DNA of 17,800 nt from CAWDMN01 sp963803155. GTDB taxonomy: Bacteria > Acidobacteriota > Terriglobia > Versatilivoradales > Versatilivoraceae. Positions 14,639-17,800 of the stretch are shown here, piece by piece. The notes under the pieces are model-generated. The model made no database searches. It had not been told where the DNA came from and saw only the letters and a program-made list of their open reading frames with translations. Position numbers and translations under genes: made by a program. Where the stretch lies: assembly GCA_963803155.1 (NCBI GenBank), contig CAWDMN010000035.1, positions 1-17,800 on the forward strand, in the 5' to 3' direction. Each line of letters starts with the position of its first letter. The first letter of the stretch is position 1.

Positions 14639-15446
14639 ATGGAAAGGTTGCCTTTGAAATGGAGGAATGGAAAGCAGTGGGCGAGCTTGGGCTTGATCCT
14701 GTTGGAAGTTGTCTGGTTGTGTCTGTTGCCGCTGCCAGCCAAAAATCCCGAGCCGCCAAACCAGGATAAAATCAAACAGCGTGCGGCGGATTTTTATACT
14801 TTTCTGCAGAAGCGTGATTTTAATCGGGCGGCCGAGCTTTGCATCAAAAGCGCTAGAAAAGGCTTTTTTAGCGCAGAAACAGGGGGAGTTCGCGAAGTTC
14901 AAAATGGGGGAAATCAAAATAGAGGAAGGGGGGAAATCGGCCATCGTCCAGATTTTGTTAAATACTCCAGTCCCCATGGGTGACCTGGAGATTTATATTC
15001 CAAGGCTGACTCGATGGAAACTCGAGTCAGGAAACTGGTTCTTGGACCCCAATGACGTGCCCGCCCCCATCGACAGTGAACTGGATCAAGCGCGCAAGAA
15101 AAATGATTTGCGGCAAAAAAAGGATCCCCAGGCGCCACCCGTGGTTATCCACTGGGAAAAGAGCGCTATCGAGTTGGGAAGGGTCTCCAAATCAAAACCA
15201 ACCGTCGTCCATCTGCCCTTCACCAACCTGTCGCAGGAGCCCGTTTCCATCAAACGGAGTTTTTTTCAAGCGGAATTTGTGCGGATTTTAAATCCGGATC
15301 TGGTAGTGAAGCCTGGTGAAAAAGGGGAAGTTCAGGTGGAACTGCAAACGGATAAACTTGACTGGTATTTTGGTCTAACCGTGCAATTTCAGTTCTGGCC
15401 TGTTAATGAATTAGTTTCGGTTTTAATCCGGGGGGTTGCAAGATAA
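14639..15446 (+). pseudogene. Membrane-anchored DUF1573-like protein, broken by one frameshift
   Basis: ATG 14639 is preceded by AGGAG (14623-14627). The first ~70 codons give an N-terminal membrane anchor (WASLGLILLEVVWLCLLPL) and a helical stretch (IKQRAADFYTFLQKRDFNRAAELCIK). Near 14846-14849 (an AAAA run) the coding sense moves to the next frame, continuing ALEKAFLAQKQGEFAKFKMG… to TAG 15446's end at 'VLIRGVAR'. Removing one A restores a protein of about 268 residues. The middle part (about residues 60-150) may be an NTF2- or lipoprotein-like beta domain. The C-terminal ~100 residues (IELGRVSKSKPTVVHLPFTN…) follow the DUF1573/ASH-like pattern of an Ig-like fold in envelope proteins. The break could be a real mutation, a sequencing or assembly error in the A run, or programmed slippage; the first two are more likely. 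Confidence 0.7.
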
Positions 15447-15509
15447 GGGCTCGCTAAAAAATACAGTTGCTGTTAAGCTTCCCTCTTTGGAAGGAGAAGA
15501 CTGTTGTAA

Positions 15510-15620
15510 GGCAGGGTGCTTGTGTGACCGCTGTCACCGCCGAACGCGTCGACTGGGCTAGCGCAGGCGGACGGCTCGACGAATCCGTCAGTGGACAGAC
15601 GAACCGTTCCTGCCAATCCT
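15510..15620. repeat. GC-rich intergenic repeat with GTGAC/GTCAC core
   Basis: GTGAC-cgct-GTCAC at 15524-15537 lies within GGGTGCTTGTGTGACCGCTG, close to the reverse complement of 7563-7576 and its flank. Further short stems (CGGCTCGACG, CCGTCAGTGGACAGACG) follow to about 15620. The element fills the gap between two convergent genes. Confidence 0.6.
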
Positions 15621-15643
15621 CGCTTGCTTTGAGGCGGGAATTT

Positions 15644-17533
15644 CTACCGGTTCTTTCTTGATGTTGCTGCGACAAATTTTTGCATCGCTTCGTTTGCCTT
15701 TTGATTTTGATTCAAGGCGCGGTAGTTTTGGCCCATTCCCAAATAAGCTTCTCCCGCCATATCTGGGGCCAGCGCCACCAGCTTTTCATAGGCCCGGATG
15801 GCCTGTTCATGCAGATTTAAGGAAGTGCATGCCTCCGCTAATCTGCGCCAGTTGCGAGGATTCAGCGGATCAATATCCAATGATCGAGACAGTTTTGCAC
15901 GGGCTGAGGCATAATCCCTCAAGCTCCAATCCACTTCGGCGGCAGCGGCGTAGAGTGTCTCGTTCAATGGTTCCAATTGAAGGGCCTTGGCGTATTCCGA
16001 CTGGGCGAGTTCAAACCGCTGATCCATGCTGTGAATGAGGGCCAAGTCTCCATAGGCGGCGGCATTGGGTCGGATGGAGAGCGAAGTTTCAAATGCTTTG
16101 CGAGCCTCCTCTTTTCTGCCCATATTCAAATAGGTGGTTCCCAAATCAGTCCAGGTACCATATGATCGAGGCGATTTTTTCACAGTGTCCTCGTAAAGAG
16201 TCAGATCGTCTCTCCAGTCGCGATTTCGAAGAATAGTCTGCCACCCTCCAACGAGAATAATAAGAACCGCGAATCCCCAGACTAATTGCCTGTTTTTTAT
16301 GTAATAGTGATCCAAGATTAATGCCAGAGCCAAACACGAACCCAATGAAGCAGGATAAAGATATCGCTCGGTGAAGACATTTTCTCCAATTCGCTGGAAC
16401 AGAAGAATTACAGGGGCCAAGGTCAGGAAAAACCAGGCGACACCCCAGATTGTCCATCGAGCCTGATCAGGAGGGAAGATGCGCCATAAGCGAATCGAAA
16501 AAAATCCAATGGCTACAAGACCGCCAAGGCTTCCCCACAGCCGCCAGTCGGAAATAACTGTGATCGGCTCGAAGGTATAAAAGGCATTCAATGGGCAAGG
16601 GGAGATAAATTTCAAAAAATATTTTGCGGAAAGCTGTATTTGGTTGAGCAGGACTTGCCAGTGGTTCAACTGGGTGTATCGGAATTGTGCGGTATATGTC
16701 ACGCCGCCAATGGAATTGACTCGAAGTGCCAAATATCCCAAAGTGCAAAGAGCGAGTGGCAGATAAAATCGTTTCCACCTTTCCAACGAAAGAAGAGGCT
16801 GATGCCAGAGCACGGCAATCAGAACCAACAATGGCAATAGCATGATGCCGGTTTCTTTGGATAAAAGCCCCAGCAAAAAAAACAGGCAGACCATGGAAGG
16901 ATTCAGCCAAGAAGGGCGCTCTTGATCCCTTAGGTAAAAGATAAGGGCTAACAATAGAAAGAAAGCACAAGAAACGTCGGTGATGCCCGAAATCCAGCTT
17001 ACCGCTTCCGTATTGATGGGATGAACAGCAAATATTAACCCTGAGATCAGGGCAATTGGTTTGTGGCCGGTCAACCGTTTGAGCAGATAGGTGAGCAAAA
17101 GACAAACGCCAAGATGCTGCATCAACTTAAATAGATGAAAAGCCCAGGCATTGGCGCCGCCGAAATGGAAAATCAGGCCATAGGATAAATATTGCAGGGG
17201 GCGATAATAACTCGAACTAGCCGCTCTTCCAGCCTTCGAGAGAAAAGTCCATGCCGGAGTCGTGAAAAATGTGGGCCATTGATGCACGTCACGGACAGCT
17301 GGATTTTGCAGGATTTCAAAACTGTCATCGTGCACAAAATCGTTTCCCAGTGTGCCGGCATAGCAAATGATAACCGCCAATCCGACCCAGAAATATGGCA
17401 TCATCTCTCGCCAAAATGAAGCCAGGCTGGGCGCGGAAATATGACTCACTTCTTTTGATCCCCGCAGTTTTGTTCTTCTCTTTTTCTTATGGCTCAATTC
17501 CTTCTCCAGCCGATCCCCCAAATTGCTTGGCAC
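15644..17533 (-). CDS. PMT/GT-C-like membrane protein with C-terminal TPRs (TMTC-like)
   Basis: A 629-residue protein with a basic N-terminus (KELSHKKKRRTKLRG), about ten membrane segments between residues 45 and 435, and a soluble TPR domain at about 457-625. The first periplasmic loop has 'GNDFVHDDSFEILQNPAVR' (Asp65, Asp69, Asp70), the acidic motif seen in protein O-mannosyltransferase-like GT-C enzymes, followed by 'YYRPLQYLSYGL' and 'HPINTEAVSWISG', both common in bacterial TMTC-like proteins. TPR units are roughly 461-490, 491-523, 524-557, 558-591 and 593-625 (for example 'WTDLGTTYLNMGRKEEARKAF'). Related eukaryotic TMTC proteins O-mannosylate cadherins; the bacterial forms are mostly uncharacterised, so a lipid-linked-sugar glycosyltransferase acting on envelope proteins is an inference. 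The start is a GTG at 17533 without a clear ribosome binding site; an internal ATG at residue 44 or 45 is possible. Confidence 0.87.
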   Translation of the reverse strand: MPSNLGDRLEKELSHKKKRRTKLRGSKEVSHISAPSLASFWREMMPYFWVGLAVIICYAGTLGNDFVHDDSFEILQNPAVRDVHQWPTFFTTPAWTFLSKAGRAASSSYYRPLQYLSYGLIFHFGGANAWAFHLFKLMQHLGVCLLLTYLLKRLTGHKPIALISGLIFAVHPINTEAVSWISGITDVSCAFFLLLALIFYLRDQERPSWLNPSMVCLFFLLGLLSKETGIMLLPLLVLIAVLWHQPLLSLERWKRFYLPLALCTLGYLALRVNSIGGVTYTAQFRYTQLNHWQVLLNQIQLSAKYFLKFISPCPLNAFYTFEPITVISDWRLWGSLGGLVAIGFFSIRLWRIFPPDQARWTIWGVAWFFLTLAPVILLFQRIGENVFTERYLYPASLGSCLALALILDHYYIKNRQLVWGFAVLIILVGGWQTILRNRDWRDDLTLYEDTVKKSPRSYGTWTDLGTTYLNMGRKEEARKAFETSLSIRPNAAAYGDLALIHSMDQRFELAQSEYAKALQLEPLNETLYAAAAEVDWSLRDYASARAKLSRSLDIDPLNPRNWRRLAEACTSLNLHEQAIRAYEKLVALAPDMAGEAYLGMGQNYRALNQNQKANEAMQKFVAATSRKNR

Positions 17534-17800
17534 GAACAGAAAGGAGTTCCATATAGTTCAGAGTGCCATTAAAAGTGGGAGACAATAGTGCCTTAATCAT
17601 TCGCTTCCGTGCAATGCGAAATGAAAATAGACCGCGGAGGCCACGAAGCAAATCGGGCAAAATCTCAATTCAGAAGAACACAATACAGCCCTCATATTAT
17701 CACCGGGAACTCAGCCCGTCTTCTGAATCCCTGAAGCCTTCATTATACATGCGCTCCAACATGCACCAGGAGAAATATCTAATGGGAGTTATTGACTAAC
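17534..17800. other. Right-hand intergenic stretch, no clear gene
   Basis: A frame open from 17563 to the window edge is basic and polar without recognisable domain or ribosome binding site and is probably not a gene. GGCCACGAAG near 17638 resembles the CCACGAAG motif at 6640. The promoter of the TMTC-like gene should lie here, but I did not identify it. Confidence 0.4.

Noticed and set aside
14846..14849. Programmed ribosomal frameshift
   Set aside because: A4 is short, no slippery heptamer or stimulatory Shine-Dalgarno or stem is evident; mutation or sequencing error is simpler.
17563..17799. A possible gene running off the right edge
   Set aside because: No ribosome binding site, no recognisable domain, and low-complexity polar composition.

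Overview
The window looks like chromosomal sequence from an uncultured or environmental bacterium, most plausibly Acidobacteriota or a close relative. The hints are the secreted proteins with repeated beta-rich modules, the small conserved-looking protein at 735-1043, the Rho_N-like small protein, the MoxR-DUF58-transglutaminase operon, and intergenic spaces crowded with palindromic repeats. No rRNA or marker gene is present, so this placement is an inference. Base composition looks close to 50% GC, and most genes have ordinary Shine-Dalgarno starts.

Layout, left to right. (1) 1-1043, plus strand: the C-terminal half of a sodium:solute symporter, cut by the window edge, then a 102-codon conserved-looking small protein. 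(2) 1223-6372, minus strand: a MoxR AAA+ ATPase, a DUF58 membrane protein and a TgpA/DUF3488-type membrane transglutaminase form a tight operon (25-50 bp gap, then an ATGA overlap). A palindromic repeat with a chimeric small ORF and a stand-alone Smr-domain protein lie downstream. (3) 6373-7442: a 746-bp gene-free stretch with repeat-derived sequence, then a Rho_N-like small protein. (4) 7443-8634: a gene-poor stretch with a tRNA-Arg(CCT), a 190-bp element bounded by perfect 24-bp inverted repeats with a REP/BIME-like pair nested inside, and several other palindromes. (5) 8635-13993: two divergent secreted beta-rich proteins (712 and 518 aa) separated by 1.6 kb holding a symmetric palindromic island. 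The 518-aa gene has a plausible promoter, a strong ribosome binding site and a clear intrinsic terminator. (6) 13994-15446: three more palindromic elements, then a gene for a membrane-anchored protein with a DUF1573-like C-terminus that is broken by one frameshift. (7) 15644-17533, minus strand: a GT-C/PMT-like membrane protein with C-terminal TPRs (TMTC-like).

Functional theme: much of the coding content points to the cell envelope (symporter, MoxR/DUF58/transglutaminase, secreted surface proteins, membrane TPR glycosyltransferase-like protein). I see no defence system, CRISPR array, prophage or intact transposase. The unusual content is between the genes. At least seven kinds of palindromic element occupy most of the larger intergenic gaps, some built from very short-loop hairpins flanked by GTAG/CTAC, as in REP elements mobilised in trans by RAYT transposases. 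This is the most distinctive signal in the window.
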